Assembly: GCA_002964805.2 (NCBI GenBank)
Contig: PUDQ02000017.1
Coordinates: 533,379 to 597,378, forward strand
From: Trametes villosa
Taxonomy: Eukaryota; Basidiomycota; Agaricomycetes; Polyporales; Polyporaceae
DNA: 64,000 nt
Direction of reading: 5' to 3'
Of the stretch, positions 1-10,716 are shown piece by piece; positions within the stretch are counted from its first letter, which is position 1, and every line of letters starts with the position of its first letter. The position numbers were made by a program, and so were the translations under genes. The notes beneath the pieces are model-generated. The model was given only the letters and a program-made list of their open reading frames with translations, was not told where the DNA came from and made no database searches.

Positions 1-629
1 CTCTTCGCGCCCGCGAGCCCCCGTCCAGGCCGGGGGCTGCTGCCGCAGGCCAGCGGGCATGAGCAGTCGCTGCCACTCTCCGTCTAGAGAACGCCGCGTC
101 TGACGGCAGCGCTGGATGTCGCGGGCGGTGCCGACGCGAGTTTGTGTGGTCGACGACTAGATCGAGGTGGGGATCTCAAGCTGTCGGGGCTGAATCTACG
201 CGGGAGAAGAACCCTCGCATTTCCGGCCCTGATAGGATTTGTGTGCGCGCCTCGGCGGCGTGACGGGGCTGGGGCTGCGCGCGCGGACTCTGATTTGGCG
301 TGCGCGGTGGCTTCCGGAATGTGCCTATATTAGCCTTTTAGTGGTCCTGCTCCTAATAGTCCTGTCGCCGTTGCGCGCGCGACCCGCGACGACGGGCCTC
401 CGAGTGAATTGGACAGGGTGGTATTAGATAGCGTGCCCGATAGGACGCCTTCCCGGCCGGGCGTGTGTCCGCGGCTGGCGTTCGCAGAACCGCGACGCCA
501 TATGCTGCGTGCAGCAACGCTCCCACATCGATCGTGCCCTCCCCGGTCACCACCTCGTCACGGCGAGGTAAAGTGAGAAGGAGGTGCCCCATGTCTGCCG
601 GCCGCGGACGGGGCACGTCCATGTGCCGC
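1..629. other. Intergenic sequence upstream of the first gene
   Basis: I see no supported gene here. Several overlapping open frames exist on both strands, but they have no recognisable domain and look like chance frames in GC-rich DNA. The last part probably holds the promoter of the gene that starts at 713. Confidence 0.5.
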
Positions 630-636
630 TATAAAA
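630..636 (+). promoter_or_regulatory. TATA box of the DUF6593-like gene
   Basis: The motif TATAAAA lies 77 bp upstream of the ATG at 713, a normal spacing for a fungal core promoter. Confidence 0.6.
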
Positions 637-712
637 ACTCTGCGATGAGCCTCGGAGGGAGAGACAGCACAAGCAGAACCAGCACCGGACGACCCACCGC
701 GCACCAGGAGCC

Positions 713-1575
713 ATGTCGTCGTCGTCCTCGCACGCGCCCGCCATCAACGAGCTCTACTTCACCGGCCAGGGCGACCCCCGCCACAAGTGCGTCGCGATCG
801 GGTACCACCGCGACGAGCCCGTCGTGTACAAGTTCGACACCGTCGACCTTCCGCAAGGCACCAGAACCACGGTGAGCGCTTCTCGCATCGGATCGTCGCC
901 GCGGCCCCACCAGATCGCTGACCGTGGCCGTCCCCCGCGCCCGGCTCGCCCCTGCCCGCTTCAACCCCGCGTCGCCTTCGCCTTCGCCCGCGCGTCGTTC
1001 GCGCTGCGGCTCTGCGCTCGCGCCCGCATTCGCTCTCGGTCCCGCCGCCGCCAGGTGACGTACAACGAGCAGTCCGTCGTCGCCTTCTTCGACTGGGCCC
1101 TGGCCGTCCACCTCGGCTCGGTGATCAAAGGCGCGGACAGGGCGCCCATGACCGAGCTCGTCAAGCCCGGCTCGAGCAAGAAGTGCGTACCGGCCCCCCC
1201 TCTTCCCCTCGTCGACGCGGCATGCTGACCGACGCTCGCCGACGAGCAGCGCCCGCTCGTTCGAGTCCGGCAGGGGCGGGCGGGAGAGGTTCGAGTGGCG
1301 CAGGGTGGGGGACAAGCACCCATACGGCTACGAGGTGCGCGGGCGCTCCCCCGGCCGACGATCATTCTGCAGAACGCTCACCGCCATCCTGCGCCCAGCT
1401 CTTCTCGCTGGAGCCCGAGTCCAGGATCGGCCGATACGATCCCACACCCCGCGAGCTGCCCAAGATCGGCCGCGCCTACGCGCTGCTCGAGTACGGCTTT
1501 CACGAGGAGAACCTCATCCGCGACGCGCTCCTCGCGCTCTGCTTGAACAGGTGGGTAGACTGGCGGGGGATGTGA
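713..1575 (+). CDS. DUF6593-like protein, 182 aa, 4 exons
   Basis: Proposed exons are 713-871, 1055-1182, 1250-1334 and 1399-1575, giving a frame-consistent 182-residue protein. The order of motifs fits the basidiomycete DUF6593 family: an N-terminal strand set with LYFTGQGDPRH, a central segment RERFEWRRVGDKHPYGYE, then the charged C-terminal helix region (YDPTPRELPKIGRAYALLEY, ending ALLALCLNRW). The function of the family is unknown. The first intron (183 nt) is open and in frame, so a retained-intron reading is possible but less conserved-looking. A GTGGGT at about 1552 could be a further donor, so the last few residues are uncertain. The next gene converges from the other strand. Confidence 0.6.
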
Positions 1576-1785
1576 GCGCGGACGGACAAAGGGGGCAGCC
1601 ACGCGAAATCCACGGACCAAATATCTATTAACACGGTAGACCACGATGCATACTAAACCCTCGGAACACAGAAGTGAACGATCGGTCCGGTGCGAGATTA
1701 ATAGCGCTGGGAAACACAGTCTGAGTCCCGACGGAAACATAAATGATAGCAGCGGCAGAACATTTCCGAAAGCATGGCGAATGAA

Positions 1786-4700
1786 TCAGCTAGCACCCAT
1801 AGACCCGAGCATGTGCTCCAGCCGTTCTTCCTCGACTGTCCACCGCGCATCTGCCTCAGACCCAACAGAGGGCGTGGTCGAGTGCCCAACATGACCCTGA
1901 GAGCGGCCCCCCTGTCCTGGCGTAATATTGAAGGAGCCCGAGTCCATGCCACGCGACAGGTTCTCGATGAGACGACCTATCTGCGCACTAGAACTAAAGA
2001 AGACCTGCAAAGGATGATGAGCCACGATAGGTATGCGACATGCGATTAACCGCCCGCAGGCGCACACAAACCTTAGTTTCCGGTCGTGCGGTACCTTTTG
2101 CCTGCTGCTGCTGTTGTGGCTTCTTTCGCGACAGGAAAGAGGAGCTGTTGCTGGCTTTCGAGGACTTGCGCTCGTGCTCCTTGAAGAACAGCTTGACGTT
2201 CTCGTTCGTGTCCTTCACCGAGTACTCGGAGTAGAAGCTCGCACGGTCTCCGTAGTAGGATTCTCCATCATCGTCGCGCAGGCCGTTCACGATCGACCTG
2301 CGAAGGAGCATGAGGCTAAAGACGTAAAGATTGGGTGGCCTATGACGCACCAAATCGTCTCTCCATTGGCCATTTCGATCACCTCGAGCGCCGGGCCTGA
2401 CTCCGGGATGGCCTCGCGTTGGGCCTGTGAGCTGCCCGCGCCGGGCGACTCCGCGCTGAGCATCTGGCCTCTGCTGTCCCCCGCGTACATCTCATAACTA
2501 TGCCTGATTCATTAGTCATATGAACGTGTCTAAACGAGAGGATCGCCTCACAGAGAGTCATAAGCGGAGTTTGACTTCTCAACCCCGCTCGGCACGGCTA
2601 GGGAGCCCTCAGCTTGGACGGAGAACGGCGTCGGCAGCTGCGGGACTGGAGGCGACGTGTCCGTCGAGAACCGCCGCCCGCCGGCCCGGTGGGGAGGCGG
2701 CGGGGTGGGCACTCGATCGTGGATGGAAGACTTAGAGCCGACCGAGGCTCGCCTGCGGGACGCCGACTGCTTGCGCACCAGCGCACTCAGGTCAAAGCCG
2801 GACGCGCGCGCGTCAGAAGGGAAGATGATCGTCCGCCGCACGACCGTGTTCTGGGCCGCATCCTGCTGCTGCTGGCGTGGACGCTGAGGCGACTCCTGGC
2901 CCTTGCGCACGGGCGGCCGCGTGTCGGTCGACGGCCGGGGAGAGTAGCCGTCATAGCTGGGACGTCCCTCGGAAATCGGCGAGCGGACGCTCTCCGGCGT
3001 GGCTCTCCCCCTGATGACGGGAACTTGGCTCTTCCTGCTGTCGTTCGGCGATGTCGCCCTCGTGAGCTTCGTCCAGGCTGTAGACCGCGAGGAGGTCGAA
3101 GGGGACCGAGCGATCAGGTCGTTCAGGGCTGCCTGGTCGAGACCAAGGTTCGTGGCCGCATCGAACAGCTGCCTGAGTGCGTCGTTGGTCTGGGCCTGCG
3201 CGGAGGGCTCCCCTGCGAAACCTTCCTGCGGCGGTCTGGGCGTCGGTGATTGAGGGGGTGGCGAGGTCGGGCCTCCAGGAGTAGGGCTTCGGAACATCGT
3301 CTGCAGGGCCGGAGCAGACTGCGGCATGGGCCCATACGATTCCTCGGGAGACAATCCTGCCAAGCTCATGGACTTCGTATTGGTAGCCGACAAAGGTCCT
3401 CGCGCAGGCGGAGATGGAGCCAAAGGCTCTGGCGGCCGCGACTTGCGGAAACGCGCCATGAATCCCTTCAGGCCCGGAGTCGCAGAAGCAGGAGGGCTCG
3501 GCAGCGGTGCTGGAGGGGGCTTCAACCGCGTTGGCTCCGCAAGACCAGCAGGAATGGGAACGGGGTCGGTCCGGAGTGCCAGGCTAGGCGAGCTGCCAGA
3601 GGGCAGACCAGCAGTAGTCGGACTCCGCAGGTCGAGCGGGTACGGTGTGATCTCCTCTCCGGTGGGGGGATGCGGCTTCGCGCGAATCGTCCCGCGCAGC
3701 TTCTTGAACCGGGAGCCGATCTTGCTCGACGGCTGCACGGTGTGCGGGGATGGCGAAGCGGTAGGGGAGCGCAGCGGGATGGCGTCGACGCTGGTGGACG
3801 CAGAAACGAGAGTCGGGGAAGAGATCTTGTTCGGGCTGATCCGCTTCCGGGGTAGCGAACCGGAGCCGTCGTTGATCTTCGGGATGGAAGGCGACTTGCG
3901 CAGGGCAGCCGTAGCAGCCTCCGCACGTCGCTGCACCTCCAACGCGAGCTCGGACGGGTTCATGCCAGACGTGGGAGAGAGGGGCGACAGCGGCATTGCA
4001 GGTGCGGGGGGTGTCGGGAAAGCCGTCGCCTTGGGGGAAGTGGCATGCCGTAAAGAGTCTGACCGCTTCGGCGTCTGAAGCGGTTTCGTGGTGGAGAACA
4101 CTGGCTGGATAGGTTCGTCCTCGTCAAGCTCGGGGTCAGAGAACTCGGGCATGATGGAGATCTGGGGCGGCTCTTCAGGCACTGGGGGACTGAAGGCGCG
4201 CTCCTGATCTTCGACACCGAACAGCGCGTCCGCTAACGCCCTGTTTCGTCGCATCGGGCTCGACTGCTCTGTGTCAGCAGGAGCGGGAACTGTCAGCGAG
4301 GGCTCCTCGGCTGCCAGAGTTTCCGCAGGGCGCGGGCGGGGAGACTCAATGCTGTGTACGACCGCATTGAGCAGCGCGTTCGCCTTCGCGACATGGTCGC
4401 TCGTCGACGGCCGGGAGGAGACAACCACCGGTTGTGGCTGCGGCGGTTGCGGCTGAGGCTGAGGAGTCGAGTTCACCGCCCTGTTCTCTCCATTGTACGA
4501 GTAGTTCGACTGCGACGTGGACGGGCGCCTCCGCCGAATCGAGCCTGCACGAGCGCGGTTCTCTGGCGTTGCAGCCTTGGACAGCGCGGCGCCGACGAGC
4601 TTGTCTTGGATTGTGACAAAGTCGCCCTTCGTCAGCCCTATCTCACGTCGCACTGCGTCCTCGGGCTCGACTGAGTCGTAAGGCGACGTCCCGGCGGTCG

Positions 4701-7171
4701 ACGGGCCCGACTTGTCCGGGGAGATGTCATGCCACGGAGCGTAGTCCGAGTCCAGGCTACTGAGCATCCCAGAAAGGCGGTCCTTCTTGTGGTCCTCATC
4801 CCAGGTGTGGTAGCTAGACCCGGCAGACTCGAGCGACGACCGCGAGGAGTTCGCGATAGGCGAGAAAAGGAGTGCGTTGGGGGTCCCGAGCGAGAACGAG
4901 TGTGTGCTTGCGTGCTGTGTCTGCTTCGACGAGCGGGCGCTCGGGCTAGCGCCGTCCCCGTTGATAGCGCCGAAGTCGCGGAACATGGGCGACGTCGGCG
5001 AGCGGGTCCCGTTGTGCGTCGGGGTGGGCGAGCGCAGGATCCTGTTCGCAATCTGGACGGGGGAGCCGAGCTCGACGCCAGACATCGCCGACGGCGGACG
5101 GTAGTCAGGCTGCGTGATCGCGAACGCGCCCGAGTGGCCGTTGTCGACCCAGGGCGAGTCGGGCAGGGCGGGCGAGCGCAGAGAGCGGGATGTCGACTTC
5201 GCGCGGTCGAGCGCGTCCGCGCCCTGGTCGGACACGCTGACGGTGCTGCCGTTGCGGCTGTGGCCAGAGGCGCTGGCGCTGCCGTTGCGCGCATGGGACT
5301 TCTGCGGGGTGCCGTTGGGGCTGGACGCCATATTCCAGGTCACGTTGGATGGCGTGGTAGGGCGAGAGGGAGGGCGGGAAGATGGAGATGATGCAGCGAG
5401 TGGCTGGTAGGCGGGCCCGGAGAGCGGCGACATCGGTCGACGCCGCCCCATGACGGGGGAATCCGGGACTTCGACGGTGGGTGAAGGGAGTTTGTTTGTG
5501 TTTCGCGGGCGGTCTTCAGGGGTGTAGCGACCATTCATGGACCGGTTGAAGAAGAGCGGAGGGGTCGAGCCCTGTGCAGGGGAAACGGGACGTTGCGAAG
5601 CGGAGGCGCCAGAGTTGCTCCTATGAAGTGTAGACGCGATGCTCTGGGGTATCAAAGGGGAGGTCTGGGTATTGATGCCAGGTAGACGGGGCGACGTTGC
5701 GCGGGGTGTCGCGGAGGGCGTCAGGTCCTCAGTGTCGAAGATGGCCTCCCGCGGAGTCATAGGGCGCGGCATGCCCGGAATATAGCCAGGTAAACGGGGA
5801 GTCGGTGACGTGGTGCGCGAGCCGGGGTGGGATGACGTCCGCTGGTTCTCATCCGAGAACATCGGGTCGTCAGACGACAGGGCTGTGCCCGCCTCTTCGC
5901 CTGGGGACGGCAGAGGCGACGTCGAATTTGGCTCGAACTGTTCGAGCGGGGTCAGGAGGAGGTCCATGGGAGATTGCGAGCAAGGCTCACCGCAGTAGTC
6001 AGTGCCGCAAGAGAGCCGTTCATATCTCTCGGAGGCGCGTGCACGATGGGGGATCTCTCCATGACAATCTCATCGTCACCCTCTTCCTCCAACTCGCGGA
6101 TAGCCTGGTCGAGCGCGAGTGACGCCCGCCGCAACCCGTCCGGGGACAGCGCTTTCGACAGCCGCTTGCTCAGAGCGCTTGTCGTGGTGGTGTAGTCCGA
6201 CTGGTCTCCAGCTGTGGACCTCGAGCTACGATCCTTCGACACTGTGCTGTTGTTGCCAGGGCTAGATGGCGTAGAGTGCGTGTACGTACTGCCCTCGGGC
6301 GTAACGGGACGGAGGCTGTCAGAGTACATAGAGGTGCCGTTCTCCGCCCGCGCGCTGCCGATGGTGCTCATGCTCATAGTAGAGTCCGACTGAGCGATCG
6401 CGTTCCCTCCGCGACCGCGACGGTGCCCTGTATTGGTATTGCGCATGAAATACGCCTGGTCGCGGAACTTGCCCGAGCCAAACAGGTTGTTGCTCATCCG
6501 CCGGGCAGATTGCGACCCCTTCGTGGACGAGAGCGAGGCATTGGAGGCGGCGCCATGCAGCGAAGGTGACGTTGCGGAGTTGGAGGAGCGCATCGACTGC
6601 CGCATAGCATCCGTGTCATCGTCCTCGCCGTCCCCCGCATTCCGCCGACTCTCGCTGGACTCATAGCCGCTGTGCTGACCTTGTGTGCGTGGTTTCCTGC
6701 CGTGGAGCCTGCCGAGAGCCTCCAGTATCATATCCTCCTCTTCCTCCGTTACTTGGTTCTGAGACCCCCGCGCGCGCTGCTCTGCGAACTTGCTCTTCAG
6801 CTCATCGAGCCCGATAGGCTCGCCGGAGGAGTTCTGCAACACGCTGAAGCGTCGAGTGAGGCTATACCATTGGAGCATCGCAGGAGGGGAGGGCGCGGTG
6901 AGCAGGGATAGGAACGCGGGAAAGAAGCAGATACGCACTCGGGCAGGATCAGTGACGTGCGGAAATCGCTCGCGGGGGGCAACGAGGGGAGGATCTCCTG
7001 CGCGTCGACGGTGCGTGCGGACAGCAATTCAGGGACCGGAACGCGCTTTGCGTCTGATCTCTTGCTGAGGGATGGCGAACACGAGTAGAGAGGACGAGGA
7101 GGGGGTCACGGTGGACTTGAGCTGTGGTCGGGTAGAACGAGGTAGCGACATGCTTACCGGAAGCGGTGCAT
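1786..7171 (-). CDS. Large serine/proline-rich disordered protein, 1,662 aa, 7 exons
   Basis: Exons (transcript order) are 7158-7171, 6939-7064, 5991-6861, 2552-5937, 2351-2497, 2072-2297 and 1786-2004. The six introns are 53-93 nt, all phases match and the total of 4,989 nt is exactly 1,663 codons. The first coding exon is only 14 nt (MHRF plus part of a codon). The N-terminus has a basic start (MHRFRKRSDAKR), an ordered-looking stretch around LTRRFSVLQNSSGEP and an acidic helix EEEEDMILEALGRL. About 1,200 residues of Ser/Pro-rich low complexity follow. The C-terminus becomes ordered again, with ALEVIEMANGETIWSIVNGL and later VFFSSSAQIGRLIENLSRGM. I do not recognise a named domain. The ordered ends with a disordered middle suggest a scaffold, perhaps for polarity or signalling, but this is inference. 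Many SP and TP sites would suit kinase regulation. Confidence 0.7.
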
Positions 7172-8073
7172 GGGTAATTGTCTAGTGGGTGGGTAAGGGT
7201 CCCCTGTTTCGATAGCCTCGTTGCAAACACGTTGAAAGAGCGTGACTCGGGAAAGCGTCGAATGTCAGATCGCGTATAGAATGCGGAGAAGAAGCGAGAT
7301 GCGCGCAGGCGGCAAGTGCAAGTCAAGGAGCTATCGGCAAGATGTGTGCGCGGTGACACACGCAGGGCCTGATCAGAATATCAGAAAGGCAGGGGAGGAG
7401 GGGGCGTAGGCTGGAGGAGGAGGACGAGGGGGGAAACGAGTGGGCAACGTGCTGAACACGAGTTGGAGACGCGAAGCCAGATATGGTTGTCCTTCTTCCG
7501 GGTACTGACAGTCGCCTTGAGGCTACCGTAACAAGCCAGGAAGCAGTCTGGAGAGACAAGGGCGCGCCTGACGGCAGACACGACGAAGATGGGCGAAACA
7601 AGAGAGCGTTCTCCAGCCAAAACCAGCGTCCGCCCGCGTCGTGCATGGGCCCCGTCCGTTTCTGGTACCTTGATCGCTCAATTTGCAGATTGATCGACTG
7701 CAAAGGGCCGCAGTATCACAAGGGTCTCCGGGGTCTGAGTCGCTATACCTCTCAGCGGAGAGCCGCAGACCTTTCCACACAGACACAGAGGTGGGTTAAT
7801 ACTGAAACCATCATGAGCATCTCACACTAGGCGTTGAACGTTGAGTCCCGAGTATTGTCTTGCTATTTTCACGAAAGCAAGCATCATGTCGAAACATCCT
7901 CAGCGACTTCCGGGGTCCACGCTCGATCAAGTATGTACCTGTGTGTACCAGCGTCCGGTACTACTTACGATCACGATCCCCCCACTGGCATCGAACACGG
8001 CGGAGTTTAGGATGCATAAGAGCACACGCGACGCTATGCGCATGCTGGGGTGTCATGAATAGCAATACCACCC
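7172..8073. other. Intergenic region, about 0.9 kb
   Basis: This lies upstream of the large disordered-protein gene and downstream of the small secreted-protein gene, both on the minus strand. Frames at 7323-7703 and 7483-7830 show no domain and no splice-compatible extension. It probably contains the promoter of the large gene. Nothing else is seen. Confidence 0.45.
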
Positions 8074-8465
8074 TCACAATAAAAAAGCTCCTGCACCCAT
8101 GACACCCAACGCGCCTACAAGCCCCGTGAAGAGGGGATTTACGGGACGTGCCCCCGCAGGAGCACCGCTGCTTGAACTGCTAGATGGTGATACAGAATCA
8201 GCAAGTGTGCCTGGTAGGAAGACGCGGTGCTCACGAATGGGAAACATGCGACCCGTGTGATCGTCGTGGCTCGAGAACAGGTGCTCCAACACCGGCAGAG
8301 GGATGTGCTGTTCGAGTGTGTAGTGAGCAAAGTGCTGGGACTTCAAGCGTGATACGATTGCATACCTGGTGAAGGAGCGGGCGAAAGGTCGCGCTCGATG
8401 GGCGGAGGGAGTGCCGCGGCCATCAGGACGAACGAAAGGAGAAGGATGGCATTCTTGAAGAGCAT
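8074..8465 (-). CDS. Small secreted, GPI-anchored-like protein, 92 aa, 3 exons
   Basis: Exons are 8366-8465, 8235-8307 and 8074-8179, with introns of 58 and 55 nt. All phases agree and 279 nt gives 93 codons. The N-terminus is a classic signal peptide (MLFKNAILLLSFVLMAAALP). A short Pro/Ser/Gly-rich middle is followed by a serine run and the hydrophobic end NPLFTGLVGALGVMGAGAFL, the layout of a GPI-anchor signal or a C-terminal membrane anchor. The end closely resembles that of the gene at 36223-37204 (PLLTGMVGALGAV...), so the two belong to one family. No enzyme motif is present. It probably acts at the cell surface or wall. An alternative reading keeps the second intron as coding (open frame 8074-8346) but cannot be joined in frame to the signal peptide. 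Confidence 0.55.
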
Positions 8466-9370
8466 TGGGTATTCGTGGAAGAGTCGCGCCGCGAGTTCGA
8501 GCTGAAGAGGAAGGCGGAAGAAGGATATTTTCTGGACCGGCAGAGAGAGCTGAAAGTGGCGGTCAAATGCAGCGAGACCACGGCCCTAGTCAGGGTGCTT
8601 ATAACTTACACCACACATCAACGAACACTGCGGATTGACAGTCCCAACACCGACCTTCCCACAAACTTGTAGCGGGCTGTGCCACAATGCGTCCGAGGAA
8701 ACAGCATTATGATTGCTGGGCCGCGGGCCCAGCACGGGGCATCAGGAATTTGGCAGATTGACAGCCCTCCGGGGGATATGAACTCCGACGGCTTCAGTAG
8801 ACGACTGACGGGGTTTTCCGTCAGGGTGATCGGGAAATTACTGGGGACGACACTCACCTTCCGGGTCACTACGTTTGTGGGATGTAGGATATCGTGGTAG
8901 CGTTCAAGCTGCTATTGCATGCCTCGGTGGTGCCCGAAGCCCAAGATAAAGCCAGAAAGGTTGTAGCACTGGCGCGGTCGTAAGCTTAAGCGCGGCGCCG
9001 TGCAGTGGCAGAGTTCCACTAGGTCGTAATCAAGTAACAGCCTCCCACCGCCATCTAGCATTGACTGCTTTCCCGGTAGCACGGTATTGCTGAGCCACAA
9101 GCCTACCTTCTTAGCTTGTATGTGGCGTTGAAGTCGGGGGCAGTGGACATTTTCCTACCAGCGGGGGTGTAAACTGAGTTACGTTTAAAGTGCAATCATC
9201 AATGCGCACCTGACATCAGCTGGATAGTAGGCAGACTGCTTCAATGTCCGAGACATAAATGTCGGGCGAAATCATTACGAATGTGAAGATGAGGCCCTGA
9301 CGCGCTGAGATGGGTGAGGGGCACTATGAATTAGACTGTAGTATATAGCGTATGCGCGAGCGCACGCGAC
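8466..9370. other. Intergenic region, about 0.9 kb
   Basis: No gene, RNA or repeat is recognised between ATP12 (3' end at 9371) and the start of the small secreted-protein gene. Short frames here lack domains. Confidence 0.45.
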
Positions 9371-10503
9371 TTAATAGCTGGCCAACAGGCACGCCGCGCT
9401 ACCGAGCTGTCGCCTCATGTCGTGATAGTCTACATCATGGGCTGTCGGGATCGCAATCAGCGAACGAGCATTATTCGGCGGAAAGCATGTGCCACTTACT
9501 GTCCTCGACTTCGCCCCAACGCTCGATCTGGCTGTTCACCTCCACGTGGGCGGCTTGAGCAGCCTGGTCGACGTCTAACCGGCGCATGACGAGCGCGAGC
9601 GCGATCAGGAAGGATTTTGAAGTGTACGTAGCGCGTTCCATCGCTAGAATGAGTTCGTCAGGGATACGGTACCGGAAGGCTCCGGAGGATAGCGGAGCGT
9701 ACCGGCCATCTCCCAGGGTGTGAGCTTCTCGAGGACCTCGTCGAACTTCTTCAAGGTTTCGGGGGATTGGGTCGGTACGAAGAGGGAGTCGGACACTTTG
9801 ATGTCGACGCCGAAGGTGTGCCTTGCCCAGTCGATGATAGGTTTCCAATGTTCTTCCTGCAGTTTTACGAGAGTGGCCGGCTCATCCGCATGGTAGCTAG
9901 GATGAGGGTGAGTAGAGATGCTACAAGGAATGCATGGAGCATGACTGACAATATTGTGTCCGTCTCGAAGTACTTGAGCAGTTGTGCGCGCACTTCGTTC
10001 CGCGTGCTTTCGTCCTGGAAGGCGTCAATAGCTCTCGAAACTATGGATGTCTGCGGGGCTGTTATACAAAGCGTATGCTTGGATCGCATGAAAAACGTAC
10101 CATGGGCAGCGCATGGGGTTTAAGCACGGTGTCCTGGTTCTCCCACTCCGACGCGACCAGCGCAGCCACGAGCCTCTTCTCCCGCGGAATAATCAGGGGG
10201 TGTCCGCCCGGAGTCTTGAGGGGTCGCTTGTCAAGAGTGACAGCATATCCACCATGATGTTTCTCAATCCCAACCGTCTTCCAGAACCGTTTCAGGGTGA
10301 CCTCCGCTCCTGCATGTCCGCGGTCAGAAATAGCCGGACACGAATTGTATTGGTAACCTACGGTTTGTAGCGTTGGCTGCCTCTTCAGAGGTGGATATGG
10401 TCGCGTGTGTCCTCGCAAAGCACACAACGTGTCTCCTTGGAATCGACCTGCGAGCATTTGCCCGGACGAGAGGGACGAGAGAGCGGGTGGCCTGGCGGAG
10501 CAT
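9371..10503 (-). CDS. ATP12: ATP12-type mitochondrial F1-ATPase assembly chaperone, 286 aa
   Basis: Six exons (10362-10503, 10101-10309, 9950-10050, 9703-9896, 9500-9643, 9371-9441) with introns of 50-59 nt give 287 codons exactly. The N-terminus, MLRQATRSLVPLVRANARRS, is a typical mitochondrial presequence (Arg-rich, no acids). The ATP12 domain follows: KRFWKTVGIEKH, YAVTLDKRPLKTPGG, ASEWENQD, then LVKLQEEHWKPIIDWA and the C-terminal ERATYTSKSFLIALAL with VNSQIERWGEVED. In yeast, Atp12 binds the free F1 alpha subunit in the matrix and prevents its aggregation before hexamer assembly; that role is transferred here by family. The length is normal. MSH3 is divergent, with start codons 213 bp apart, so they may share a promoter region. 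Confidence 0.93.
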
Positions 10504-10716
10504 GACGAGCAGACACAGAGGAGGGCGGGCGGCTCGCACGTGATGCGACGCGTACAAGTCTTCGTGACGAACGCGTGACAGACGCGTTACTGCGAGTGAC
10601 GCGCTGATCGAGCAGCGCGTCTCGAGCGCCACACGCCCACAACGCCCTAGCCCTCCCCCACCCCCGCATCCCCTTTGCGCTCGAGCGCATCCTGCACCAT
10701 CTGTTTGGCTGTGTTG

